From: Pseudomonas quebecensis
GTDB lineage: Bacteria > Pseudomonadota > Gammaproteobacteria > Pseudomonadales > Pseudomonadaceae
Length of the DNA: 64,000 nucleotides
Direction: 5' to 3'
NCBI RefSeq assembly: GCF_026410085.1
Contig: NZ_CP112866.1
Span: 3,595,001 to 3,659,000 of the forward strand
Position 1 is the stretch's first letter; the number at the start of each line of letters is the position of its first letter. A model generated the notes under the pieces. That model had not been told where the DNA came from. It saw nothing but the letters and a program-made list of their open reading frames with translations, and did no database searches. Positions 49,898 through 58,169 of the stretch are shown in pieces. Position numbers and translations under genes: made by a program.

Positions 49898-51952
49898 ATG
49901 CCGTCATCGACCCACATCACTGCCGCCCCGATTGCCCGCAAGGCCCCCGGCCAGGACCCGTACGCCTGGCTGCAAGAACGTGACAGCGCCGAAGTGCTCG
50001 ATTATCTCAAGGCCGAAAACGCCTGGCAGGAAGCCCAGCTCGCCGACCAAGCCGCGCTGCGCGAAAGCCTGTTCGAAGAGATCAAGGGGCGCATCCTCGA
50101 AACCGACCTGTCACTGCCCTCACCCTGGGGCCCGTACCTGTATTACACGCGCACCACCGCCGGTGACGAATATGCGCGTCACTACCGCTGCCGTCGCCCG
50201 GCCGACGACAGCACCCAGGTGGATGAAAGCAGCGAGGAATTGTTGCTGGACCCGAACGAACTGGCCAACGGCGGCTTCTTCTCCCTCGGCGCGTTCAGCA
50301 TCAGCCCCGACCACCAGCGCCTGGCCTACAGCCTCGATACCAGTGGCGACGAGATCTACACCCTGTACGTGAAGGAATTGGCCACCGACAAGGTCAGCGA
50401 ACTGGTATTCGATAATTGCGACGGCAGCATGACCTGGGCCAACGACAGCCTGACGCTGTTCTTCGGCGAGCTGGACGATACCCATCGCCCGCACAAACTG
50501 TATCGCTATCGCCTGGATGGTACGGCGGCTCAGGAAGTCTTCCACGAGCCTGACGGACGGTTCTTCCTGCATTGCTACCGTTCAAGCTCCGAACGCCAGC
50601 TGCTGCTGGCCCTGGGCAGCAAGACCACCAGCGAAATCTGGGCGCTGGACGCCAACCAGCCGCACTTGGACTTCACCTGCCTGGCGCCACGGGTCGAGGA
50701 TCACGAATACGATGTGGACCACGGCCAGCTCGATGGCGAGTGGACCTGGTTTATCCGCAGCAACCGCGATGGCATCAACTACGCGTTGTTCGTCGCCGCC
50801 GATACCGGCGAGGTACCCACCGAAGCCCACTGGCGCAACCTGATCCCGCACCGCGACGACGTAATGCTCGACGGCGTGAGCCTGAACGCCAGCGCCATGA
50901 CCCTGAGCCTGCGCATCGGCGGCTTGCCGGTGATCGAAGTGCATCCCCAGGACCTGGCGGCCTACCGCGTCGAATTGCCCGACGCCGCCTACAGTCTCTA
51001 CGTACAGAACAGCCTGGAATTTCCCAGCGACAGGATCCGCCTGCGCTATGAAGCGCTGAACCGTCCGGCCCAGGTGCGCCAACTGGAGTTGGCCAGCGGT
51101 GCGCAGCAGGTGCTCAAGGAAACCCCGGTGCTTGGCGTATTCAATGCCGACGACTACGTGAGCCAGCGCCTGTGGGCCACGTCGGCCGATGGCACTCAAG
51201 TGCCGATCAGCCTGGTGGTCAGGCGCGATCAGTTGGGCAAGCCGACGCCGTTGTACCTGTACGGCTACGGCGCTTACGGTTCGAGCCTGGACCCGTGGTT
51301 CTCCCACGCGCGCCTGAGCCTGCTGGACCGAGGCGTTGCGTTTGCGATTGCGCATGTGCGCGGCGGTGGCGAGTTGGGCGAAGCCTGGTATCGCAACGGC
51401 AAGCAGGAGCACAAGCAGAACACCTTCAGCGACTTTATCGCCTGCGCCGAACACTTGATCGCCCAGGGCCTGACCACTTCCAAGCAACTGGCCATCAGCG
51501 GCGGCAGTGCCGGCGGCCTGTTGATCGGCGCCGTTCTCAACCAGCGCCCCGAGCTGTTCCAGGCGGCGATTGCCGAAGTGCCGTTCGTGGATGTGCTCAA
51601 CACCATGCTCGACCCGGAACTGCCGCTGACCGTCACTGAGTACGACGAGTGGGGTAACCCCGAAGATCCGGAGGTCTACGCACGGATCAAGGCCTACGCG
51701 CCGTACGAAAATGTACGGGCACAGGCTTACCCTGCCCTGCTGGTGATCGCCGGCTACAACGACAGCCGCGTGCAGTACTGGGAAGCGGCCAAATGGGTGG
51801 CCAAGCTGCGGGACACCAAGACCGACGATAACCTGCTGCTGCTCAAGACCGAACTGGGCGCCGGCCACGGTGGGATGAGCGGCCGCTATCAGGGATTACG
51901 TGATGTAGCGCTCGAATATGCATTTGTATTCAAGGCGCTCGGGCTGATTTAG
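49898..51952 (+). CDS. ptrB: Oligopeptidase B (prolyl oligopeptidase family)
   Basis: A 684-residue S9A serine peptidase that cleaves small peptides after Arg and Lys. The N-terminal part is a beta-propeller (about 80-400), then an alpha/beta-hydrolase domain with nucleophile S537 in ISGGSAGGLL, the Asp in GYNDSRVQYWEA, and H657 in AGHGGMSGRY. AGAGAG lies upstream of the ATG. Cytoplasmic, without a signal peptide. Confidence 0.93.
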   Translation: MPSSTHITAAPIARKAPGQDPYAWLQERDSAEVLDYLKAENAWQEAQLADQAALRESLFEEIKGRILETDLSLPSPWGPYLYYTRTTAGDEYARHYRCRRPADDSTQVDESSEELLLDPNELANGGFFSLGAFSISPDHQRLAYSLDTSGDEIYTLYVKELATDKVSELVFDNCDGSMTWANDSLTLFFGELDDTHRPHKLYRYRLDGTAAQEVFHEPDGRFFLHCYRSSSERQLLLALGSKTTSEIWALDANQPHLDFTCLAPRVEDHEYDVDHGQLDGEWTWFIRSNRDGINYALFVAADTGEVPTEAHWRNLIPHRDDVMLDGVSLNASAMTLSLRIGGLPVIEVHPQDLAAYRVELPDAAYSLYVQNSLEFPSDRIRLRYEALNRPAQVRQLELASGAQQVLKETPVLGVFNADDYVSQRLWATSADGTQVPISLVVRRDQLGKPTPLYLYGYGAYGSSLDPWFSHARLSLLDRGVAFAIAHVRGGGELGEAWYRNGKQEHKQNTFSDFIACAEHLIAQGLTTSKQLAISGGSAGGLLIGAVLNQRPELFQAAIAEVPFVDVLNTMLDPELPLTVTEYDEWGNPEDPEVYARIKAYAPYENVRAQAYPALLVIAGYNDSRVQYWEAAKWVAKLRDTKTDDNLLLLKTELGAGHGGMSGRYQGLRDVALEYAFVFKALGLI

Positions 51953-51999
51953 GAACTTAGTGCGGCGGTTCGGTCTGAACACAGGACCGCCACTGTTTG

Positions 52000-52491
52000 A
52001 TGGACCAAATTGCAGCTATGCCACCACCTACCCAACTCAATAATGAAATCCGCGACATGCTCATGGACTGCGGATTATTCGATCCGCTGCTGCCGGAAGA
52101 TTTTCATATCGCCGCCGGCTACTTCAACATCAGCAGCATTGCCCAGGGCGAAGTGATTTTTCTCGAGGGCGATGCGGGCACCTTCATGTGCATCATCCAC
52201 AGCGGCCAGGTGGCGGTGCAGAAAACACCTCACGAAGGTCAACCCGTGACCATCGCCACCCTGCGCAGCGGCCGCACCTTTGGCGAGATGGCGGTGCTAG
52301 ACGGCGAGCGGCGCTCGGCCAGTTGCATGGCCGCCAGCGACTGCGTGCTGTTGAACCTGGGCAAGGACTCCCTGGAGAAAATGCTCAACGAAGCGCCGCG
52401 GGTGGCCGCCAAGATCATCCGCGCCATTGCGATTGCCTTGTCCAAGCGCCTGCGCATGGCCGACGGGCAACTGCTGGCCCAGCAGTTCTAG
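52000..52491 (+). CDS. Stand-alone cyclic-nucleotide-binding domain protein
   Basis: A 163-residue protein that is nearly all a cNMP-binding domain: GEVIFLEGDAGTFMCIIHSGQVAVQK, then GRTFGEMAVLDGERRSASCMA. The phosphate-binding RTFGEMAVL pattern is close to CRP. There is no HTH or effector domain, so it is not a Crp-type regulator by itself. It could act through partner proteins; no partner is evident. Start 52000 (ATG) is preferred; M8 at 52018 is possible. Its stop shares CTAG with the next gene. Confidence 0.85.
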   Translation: MDQIAAMPPPTQLNNEIRDMLMDCGLFDPLLPEDFHIAAGYFNISSIAQGEVIFLEGDAGTFMCIIHSGQVAVQKTPHEGQPVTIATLRSGRTFGEMAVLDGERRSASCMAASDCVLLNLGKDSLEKMLNEAPRVAAKIIRAIAIALSKRLRMADGQLLAQQF

Positions 52492-52766
52492 CCGCCGGGT
52501 GTCTTCGGCTTGCTGTCGTTCTGCTGCAGGCCGGGCACCGGCTGATCCTTGGGCGGCGTCGGCAAGACAATGGGCGCCAGGGGCGGCGAGCCGTTTGTCT
52601 TCGGCACCGCTGGCGGCGTGACCTGAGGGTAGAGGGTGGGCGTTGGGGTGCCCGGTGCGCCAGGCGTGGGCGCGGGGGCGACCGGTACGGTTTGCAACTC
52701 CTGAGCCTGCGCCGCACCCAATGTGAGCGCGCTCAACACAATGACCGTTAGAATGCTGCACTTCAT
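52488..52766 (-). CDS. Secreted proline-rich small protein
   Basis: A 92-residue precursor with a signal peptide (MKCSILTVIVLSALTLGAAQA) and a Pro-rich periplasmic part (APAPTPGAPGTPTPTLYPQ, PTPPKDQPVPGLQ). Such low-complexity proline-rich proteins often span the periplasm, but no function is known here. GGAG lies 6 bases before ATG 52766. The stop codon shares CTAG with the cNMP-binding gene. Confidence 0.75.
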   Translation of the reverse strand: MKCSILTVIVLSALTLGAAQAQELQTVPVAPAPTPGAPGTPTPTLYPQVTPPAVPKTNGSPPLAPIVLPTPPKDQPVPGLQQNDSKPKTPGG

Positions 52767-52844
52767 CGATGGCTCCATGGCCTGACCGGAATGTCCTAAG
52801 GCTACTCCCAACCGCGCAAGAATGCCCTTCCCAATGAGATTTCC

Positions 52845-53531
52845 ATGAAACGTTTCGTTCTGCTGGACACCACCCCGATCCCCGACAACGGCGGCGCTTT
52901 GTGCCTGTTCGAATATGGCGAGGATTTTGTCATCAAGATCCAGGGCGGCGACGGTGGCCAGTTGATGAATACGCGCATGCACGGTTCCGAAGACGCACTG
53001 GCCGAAATTCCCTGCCGCAAGGTCGCCGGCCGGCCGGGCTCGCGGGTCTTGATCGGCGGCCTGGGCATGGGCTTCACCCTGGCCTCGGCCCTCAAGCACC
53101 TGGGCAAGAGCGCCGAAGTGGTGGTGGCGGAGTTGGTGCCTGGCGTCGTGGAATGGAACCGAGGGCCGCTGGGGGAAAAATCCGGTCGGCCATTGCTGGA
53201 CCCGCGCACGGTGATCCGCCAGGAAGACGTGGCCAAGGTGCTGCAGGCCGAACCCCAGGGCTTTGACGCGATCATGCTCGACGTCGACAACGGCCCCGAA
53301 GGTCTCACGCAAAAGGCCAACAGTTGGCTTTATTCGGCCGGTGGCCTGGCCGCCTGCGCCAAGGCCCTGCGCCCCAAGGGCGTGCTGGCCGTGTGGTCGG
53401 CCAGCGCGGATAAGCTGTTCAGCGACAAACTGCGCAAGGCGGGCTTCAGGGCCGAGGAAGTGCAGGTGTTCGCCCATGGCAACAAGGGCACCCGGCACAC
53501 CATATGGATAGCGGAAAAGCTTAAGGGCTGA
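52845..53531 (+). CDS. Spermidine-synthase-like methyltransferase-fold protein
   Basis: A 228-residue protein resembling the aminopropyltransferase/spermidine synthase fold: the SAM-type loop GSRVLIGGLGMGFTLASAL, AEVVVAELVPGVVEWNRGPLG and FDAIMLDVDNGPEGLT. The N-terminal beta-hairpin domain of SpeE is short. Putrescine aminopropyltransferase activity cannot be assumed; similar short homologues are annotated only as spermidine-synthase-like. GAGAT precedes the ATG. It is divergent from the proline-rich gene. Confidence 0.78.
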   Translation: MKRFVLLDTTPIPDNGGALCLFEYGEDFVIKIQGGDGGQLMNTRMHGSEDALAEIPCRKVAGRPGSRVLIGGLGMGFTLASALKHLGKSAEVVVAELVPGVVEWNRGPLGEKSGRPLLDPRTVIRQEDVAKVLQAEPQGFDAIMLDVDNGPEGLTQKANSWLYSAGGLAACAKALRPKGVLAVWSASADKLFSDKLRKAGFRAEEVQVFAHGNKGTRHTIWIAEKLKG

Positions 53532-53589
53532 ATCACGCTGTGTCGTGGCTATCGGGGGCACGTGGAATCGTCACACCGCCCTTCCCACA

Positions 53590-54510
53590 TCAGTGATGGG
53601 AGTGGCGGTAGTCGATCACGTACGGCACTTTTTTCTCGAAGGTTTTCTCCAGCTCATCGCGGTCCAACTGGGGCATGCCGCCCAGTTGACGGGCCGTGAA
53701 ACCGCTGTCGCCTACCTGCGCGCCCGGCGCCAGGCTGACCATGCGTTTGGCGACCGCTTCAATCGCGTCACGATAGCCGCCCTTCTTGTTCAGGTTGTAC
53801 GCCGTCAAATCCACTTGGGTACGCAGCCAGTTGCCCCAGTAGAACTCCAGGAATTCCGGCGCCACTTCACCCTCGTCCGGTTTGCCGTAGGCCGCCTTGC
53901 GAGTGAAGTACACCAGGCTGCGGAAGGTGTCGTCCTGCAGGGATTTGAAGCCCAGGTGGGCCGGCAACTGCTCGGGCCGCAGGGGCTGGCCCTGGTTATC
54001 CTTGAGCCAGACCTTGCGTGCAGCCTCCATGCGCTGCCAGAAAACAGCCAGGTTCGGGCTGTCGCTGAAGTCGTCGGTGACCTTGACCCACATTTTCAAC
54101 CGAGGCCCGCCGCCTGGGGTTTCCCACAGTGTGGTGAAGCTGTGGTGACCATCGGTCAGGTACAACTGACCGCCCAGGCCCACCACCACGGTTTTCATGT
54201 CGGACGCATGGGTGCCTACCGGGCTGGCGCAGCTGAAACTGGCGGGCTGGCGCAGGTCGGCGTTTTTCGGCACGTTGGCGGCCTCGCCCTGGCCGTTGGT
54301 TTCGCAGTATTCATCGAAGGCCTTGGCGGGCTTGGCGGCAAACAGTCCGAGGCTGTAATGGATCTGATCGAACCCCACCACCGCCTGGGTCGGGTGCAGC
54401 TGTTCGAGGGTCACTTCGATCACCTGCCCCGGCTTGGGCGCCGACAACGCCTGAGCTTGAGCGGCAACCACACACAGCAGCAGTGCAACAGTCCATGATG
54501 ACCAACGCAT
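53590..54510 (-). CDS. Secreted ParB/Srx-like domain protein
   Basis: A 306-residue precursor with a signal peptide (MRWSSWTVALLLCVVAAQAQA). The mature part has GQVIEVTLEQLHPTQAVVGFDQIHYS and VVGLGGQLYLTDGHHSFTTLWE, the pattern of the ParB/sulfiredoxin-like family (ParBc_2) whose DGHH loop binds nucleotides or phosphate. The rest is helical with RDAIEAVAKRMVSLAPGAQVGDSGFTARQLGG. A signal peptide on this fold implies an extracytoplasmic job; no role is established. GGGAAG precedes the ATG. Confidence 0.78.
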   Translation of the reverse strand: MRWSSWTVALLLCVVAAQAQALSAPKPGQVIEVTLEQLHPTQAVVGFDQIHYSLGLFAAKPAKAFDEYCETNGQGEAANVPKNADLRQPASFSCASPVGTHASDMKTVVVGLGGQLYLTDGHHSFTTLWETPGGGPRLKMWVKVTDDFSDSPNLAVFWQRMEAARKVWLKDNQGQPLRPEQLPAHLGFKSLQDDTFRSLVYFTRKAAYGKPDEGEVAPEFLEFYWGNWLRTQVDLTAYNLNKKGGYRDAIEAVAKRMVSLAPGAQVGDSGFTARQLGGMPQLDRDELEKTFEKKVPYVIDYRHSHH

Positions 54511-54617
54511 GACTTCCCATTCCTTATCGATAAAGTGAATCGAACCTAGCGGTCATTTGCGGCGCGAGCGGCTAGAATCAACACTGTCCGTGACCCACCT
54601 AATAGCCAGGAGCCATG

Positions 54618-54992
54618 ATGAGCTCGAGCAACCCGCCCTCCCACACCGCCAAGCTGGACCGCATCCTCGCCGATGCCCAGCGCGACCGCGAAATGGGCTA
54701 CCGCGACAAAGCGCTGAAGATGTACCCGCACGTGTGCGGCCGCTGCGCCCGCGAATTCTCCGGCAAGCGCCTGAGTGAACTGACGGTACACCACCGCAAC
54801 CACAATCATGATGACAATCCCCAGGACGGCTCCAACTGGGAATTGCTGTGTCTGTATTGCCATGACAACGAGCACTCGCGCTACACCGACCAGCAGTACT
54901 TCGGCGAAGGCTCCACCAGCAGCCCGACGATTGCCAAGGCCACCCACAACCCGTTCGCGGCATTGGCGGGGTTGATGAAGAAAGACGACTGA
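54618..54992 (+). CDS. yajD: HNH nuclease YajD
   Basis: A 124-residue YajD-type HNH endonuclease-like protein. A zinc site is formed by C40/C43 (HVCGRCAREF) and C78/C81 (LLCLYCHDNEH); the HNH motif has H58-H59 (TVHHRNHNHDDNP). AGGAG lies 5 bases upstream of the second ATG (54618), which I prefer over the first ATG at 54615. YajD's cell role is unknown. It is followed by a large nested repeat. Confidence 0.88.
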   Translation: MSSSNPPSHTAKLDRILADAQRDREMGYRDKALKMYPHVCGRCAREFSGKRLSELTVHHRNHNHDDNPQDGSNWELLCLYCHDNEHSRYTDQQYFGEGSTSSPTIAKATHNPFAALAGLMKKDD

Positions 54993-55362
54993 AGATTGTC
55001 GTCGTCCGTTGCGCCTGCCTCCCACAGATGAAGGGGCTCACAATAGACAGGTGAGAGGGGGCTTGCCCCAATGCCAGTCAGTTAAGGAGGAACACTGTAA
55101 CTGTGGCGAGCGGGCTTGCCCCGCGCTGGGCTGCGCAGCAGCCCCAATAGGAGCGTCGCAGTATGCCAGGCAGTTCCGGGACTATGTTTTGGGGCTGCTT
55201 CGCAGCCCAACGCGGGGCAAGCCCGCTCGCCACAGGTTACTGGTTGCCCGTTCCGTCGCTTAACTGACCGGCATTGGGGCTTGCCCCCCGACAGCGCTGG
55301 CCCAAGCACGACATCCCCTTCAGGCCGTATAATCGCCGCTTTTCTTCAAGGCACCCTTCCCC
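54993..55362. other. Intergenic region with nested REPIN
   Basis: This 370-base gap is dominated by a nested pair of inverted repeats at 55051-55290. On either side nothing coding was seen. TATAAT at 55328-55333 may be the -10 of the following methyltransferase gene, but no good -35 is present. Confidence 0.6.
55051..55290. repeat. Nested REPIN: one inverted pair inside another
   Basis: Outer arms GGGGGCTTGCCCCAATGCC (from 55059) and GGCATTGGGGCTTGCCCCCC (to 55289) extend to GTCAGTTAAG/CTTAACTGAC and match over about 30 bases. Inside, a second pair with arms 55099-55146 and 55190-55237 (CTGTGGCGAGCGGGCTTGCC and its complement) matches over about 46 bases. Two REP classes are thus nested. Confidence 0.85.
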
Positions 55363-55830
55363 GTGGGCAATAAACGCTACAGCTGCATCGGTCTGTATAA
55401 CCCAAAATCCCCCGAAAACGTCGGCTCGGTGATGCGTGCCGCCGGCTGCTATGGCGTGGCGTCGGTGTTTTACACCGGGGTGCGTTACGAACGCGCGCGG
55501 GATTTCATCACCGACACCAAGAAGGTCCATCACGATATTCCGCTGATCGGCATCGACGACCTGAAAAAGATCCTGCCGCTGGGCTGCATCCCGGTGGCCG
55601 TGGAACTGGTGGACGGCGCCCGCCCGCTGCCCGAGTACACTCACCCCGACCGTGCGCTGTATATCTTCGGCCCGGAAGATGGCTCGCTGGATAAGGATAT
55701 CCGCGACTGGTGCGAAGACGTGGTGTACATCCCCACCACCGGTTGCATGAACCTTGCCGCCACCGTCAACGTGGTGCTCTACGACCGGTTGGCCAAGGGC
55801 AACAACACCCGTTCGGGCCCCAAGTACTGA
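55363..55830 (+). CDS. TrmH-family SPOUT RNA methyltransferase
   Basis: A 155-residue SAM-dependent SPOUT methyltransferase of the TrmH type: CIGLYNPKSPENVGSVMRAAGCYGVASVFY, then the knot motif IFGPEDGSLDKDIRDWCEDVVYIPTTGCMNLAATVNVVLYDRL. It should methylate a ribose in rRNA or tRNA; the site cannot be named. Translation starts at GTG 55363, with AAGG 11 bases upstream. It lies just after the nested repeat. Confidence 0.9.
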   Translation: MGNKRYSCIGLYNPKSPENVGSVMRAAGCYGVASVFYTGVRYERARDFITDTKKVHHDIPLIGIDDLKKILPLGCIPVAVELVDGARPLPEYTHPDRALYIFGPEDGSLDKDIRDWCEDVVYIPTTGCMNLAATVNVVLYDRLAKGNNTRSGPKY

Positions 55831-55897
55831 TTTTTTCGGAACATCCGGCGCCTGCCGGCAGTCATCTGCAGACACTTGCCCTTGTTGGAGAGAGATC

Positions 55898-56248
55898 ATG
55901 AGCGACAGCACAACCTTGCGCCCCGTCATCGAACACACGCCGTTCCAGACTCAGCCGACGCAGAATGTGCACGGTTGGGAACGCATCGGCTCGGTGGCCG
56001 GCGGCGTGATGATGGTCGGCAAAGGCCTGCGCCGTGGTGGCATTTTTGGTCTGATTCAGGTGGCGATTGGCGGCGTGGCGCTGGCCCGTGGCTTTACCGG
56101 GCACAGCTCGCTCAAGGACAAACTCGAGCAGGGCCGCCGTGAAATGAACAGCGTGCGCACCAAGATCGAACGTGCCGGGGAAGAGTTGAAGAATCTCAAG
56201 ACCCGTGCGGAAGTGGCCGCCGAAAAAGCGGTTAAAACCACTGGCTGA
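55898..56248 (+). CDS. DUF2892/YgaP-like membrane protein
   Basis: A 116-residue protein with a DUF2892-type segment, NVHGWERIGSVAGGVMMVGKGLRRGGIFGLIQVAIGGVALARGFTGHSS, containing two short membrane helices. The C-terminal third (SLKDKLEQGRREMNSVRTKIERAGEELKNLKTRAEVAAEKA) is a coiled coil. Function unknown. GGAGAGAG precedes the ATG. Same strand as the methyltransferase gene, 67 bases after it. Confidence 0.83.
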   Translation: MSDSTTLRPVIEHTPFQTQPTQNVHGWERIGSVAGGVMMVGKGLRRGGIFGLIQVAIGGVALARGFTGHSSLKDKLEQGRREMNSVRTKIERAGEELKNLKTRAEVAAEKAVKTTG

Positions 56249-56282
56249 TCCCGACAGCTGAGCTGCTGGAGTTACAAATGAA

Positions 56283-56310
56283 TGCAGGAGGTGGCGAGCC
56301 TCCTCCTGCA
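56283..56310. repeat. Inverted repeat between convergent genes
   Basis: TGCAGGAGG (56283-56291) pairs perfectly with CCTCCTGCA (56302-56310) over a ten-base loop. It could serve as a terminator, though T-runs are absent. Confidence 0.45.
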
Positions 56311-56334
56311 GTGGGATCTGTACAGGGTTGAGGA

Positions 56335-57555
56335 TCAGCGCAGAAGCTTGGAATCGAGGACTACCGACGATTCGCCGATGATGCTTTCAGCCAGCTGCAC
56401 AAACTCCGCCGTGGTGATGCGGTCGGCGCGCATCACCGCCTGCGCGAGATCATCGAGGGAGCGCTTGTTATGGGTTTTCACCCGGATCTCCCGATCCAGT
56501 TCCTGCAGCACCAGCACTGCCCGTGACACCGTCGCGCCGCTGACGTGTTCGCCGCGCAGGCTGGTGACATCCTTGCTTTCCCTGGCCAACCGCGCCTGTA
56601 TCGCCTGATACCGCTCATCGGTCACGCCGCCTGCACGGCGCAACAGTTCGATGGCGTAGAACTCGCCCATCCCTTCGCTGATCCAGTCACTGCTGTCATG
56701 GTCATTGAAACGGCCAATCGCCTGTACCACCTCACGGATCAACGGGCTGCCGCCGTTTTCACTGACCAGCGGCGTACGGCTGTTGAGAAAGATCGAATCG
56801 CGCGCTGAAAACGCGCCGCGGCGCATCGGGTCGCTGGCTCCAACCACCAGCAGCTTGGCCGGATGGCGCGGGAAGGCGGCTTCGACCTGGGGCCAGACGA
56901 AAGTCAGCAACGTCAGCACATCCATGCGCCGCATGCCCTGCGCTTTGGGCGATGCCACCGTGACTTCGGTTTCACCCAAGCGCACGCGCCGACTGCCGAG
57001 GTTGCCGGCAAGCATCCAGCCGGTGGGACGGTCAAACAGGCGCGAAACGTTGTCGACACGGAACTTGTGTTTGCCGATGCGCGGCCAGGCGGTTTCGATG
57101 CTCTTCCAGCCGGCCGGCAACTCGAACATCAGGCGCGAGACCAGCTCGACGCCATCCTGCTGGTCGAGCCGCGCGGTGGGCACCAGGTCCTCACCACGGA
57201 ACATCGCCCAACCTGGGGTCACGCGCGCTTCATACACACCGGGTTTACGCGCCTGGGTGAGGCGGACCCGGTAGGTCAGGCTGGCCTTGTCGGCGCTCGG
57301 TTGCCACAGGCCGCGGTGGCCCGTGACTTTCCATTGCCCGTCGGCCTTGAAATCGCTATAGGTGCCGTCGTGGCCCAGGTCGAAATCCAGGCTACGCACC
57401 GCCGAACCTTGGGACAGGCTCACGCGGACTTCGGCCTGTTCGGTCTGGGGCAACAGTTTGACGTGGTAATCCAGGTCGACTTTTCGGGCGCTCCACGCCG
57501 CACTGCTGATGGCCAGCACCATCAGGCCCGCCGCCAGCTTGGCTGCAACCTTCAT
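56335..57555 (-). CDS. M61/gluzincin-like peptidase homologue lacking HExxH
   Basis: A 406-residue secreted protein with a signal peptide (MKVAAKLAAGLMVLAISSAAWSA), a beta-rich domain (25-200) like the N-terminal part of glycyl aminopeptidases, and a helical domain with DWISEGMGEFYAIELLRRAGGV. The helix before it reads LIREVVQAIGRFNDHDSSDW, where the zinc-binding HExxH of M1/M61 peptidases would lie but both His are absent. The distal Glu region is retained. It is probably a non-catalytic relative. GAGGA lies 6 bases before ATG 57555. Confidence 0.7.
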   Translation of the reverse strand: MKVAAKLAAGLMVLAISSAAWSARKVDLDYHVKLLPQTEQAEVRVSLSQGSAVRSLDFDLGHDGTYSDFKADGQWKVTGHRGLWQPSADKASLTYRVRLTQARKPGVYEARVTPGWAMFRGEDLVPTARLDQQDGVELVSRLMFELPAGWKSIETAWPRIGKHKFRVDNVSRLFDRPTGWMLAGNLGSRRVRLGETEVTVASPKAQGMRRMDVLTLLTFVWPQVEAAFPRHPAKLLVVGASDPMRRGAFSARDSIFLNSRTPLVSENGGSPLIREVVQAIGRFNDHDSSDWISEGMGEFYAIELLRRAGGVTDERYQAIQARLARESKDVTSLRGEHVSGATVSRAVLVLQELDREIRVKTHNKRSLDDLAQAVMRADRITTAEFVQLAESIIGESSVVLDSKLLR

Positions 57556-57566
57556 ACACATTCCTC

Positions 57567-58016
57567 TCAGCCAGCGCGGAAGATCAGGTAATCCTCCCAG
57601 TCGTCTTCGGGCACGCTGCCTTCGCTGAGCATGCGTCCGGACTGGGAAATACGTTCGTGATGCACGGCGTCGCGGTCGCCGCACACCAGGTGGTGCCACA
57701 GCGGCAAATCCTTGCGTTCGCTCACCAGGCGATAACCGCAGGTGGGCGGCAGCCATTTGAATTGGTCGGCCTGGCCCGGGGTGAGCTGGATGCAGTCCGG
57801 CACCGACGCGCGTCGATTGGGGTAGTCGGTGCACTGGCAGGTTTTCAGGTCCAGCAACTTGCAGGCGATGCGCGTGTAATAAACGCTGTTGTCGTCTTCG
57901 TCTTCAAGTTTTTGCAGGCAACACAAGCCACAGCCGTCGCACAGCGACTCCCATTCCTCCTGGTCGAGCTGTTCGAGGGTCTTGCGTATCCAGAAAGGTT
58001 CGACTTTGGCGGCCAT
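57567..58016 (-). CDS. ycgN: YcgN/YkgJ-type cysteine-rich protein
   Basis: A 149-residue UPF0260 (YcgN) protein. The cysteine cluster C26, C29, C32, C33 (CDGCGLCC) and later [20 protein letters not shown] suggest a metal or iron-sulfur site, typical of YkgJ-like proteins. The function is unknown. It lies 11 bases upstream of the M61-like gene on the same strand and is divergent from the nitroreductase gene. Confidence 0.92.
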   Translation of the reverse strand: MAAKVEPFWIRKTLEQLDQEEWESLCDGCGLCCLQKLEDEDDNSVYYTRIACKLLDLKTCQCTDYPNRRASVPDCIQLTPGQADQFKWLPPTCGYRLVSERKDLPLWHHLVCGDRDAVHHERISQSGRMLSEGSVPEDDWEDYLIFRAG

Positions 58017-58169
58017 GGCTCTACGTGGGTATCGGTCGGTAAAAGGGCCGCCAGTCTAGTGCGATGGCCGTCCGCGGCCAAGCGCTTACGACTGGCGGTG
58101 TTGCAAGACTTGTCAGTCTAGCGGGCGCGCAGTAGCTTTGAGCATCGAATTGACGATCAGGAACCACCT

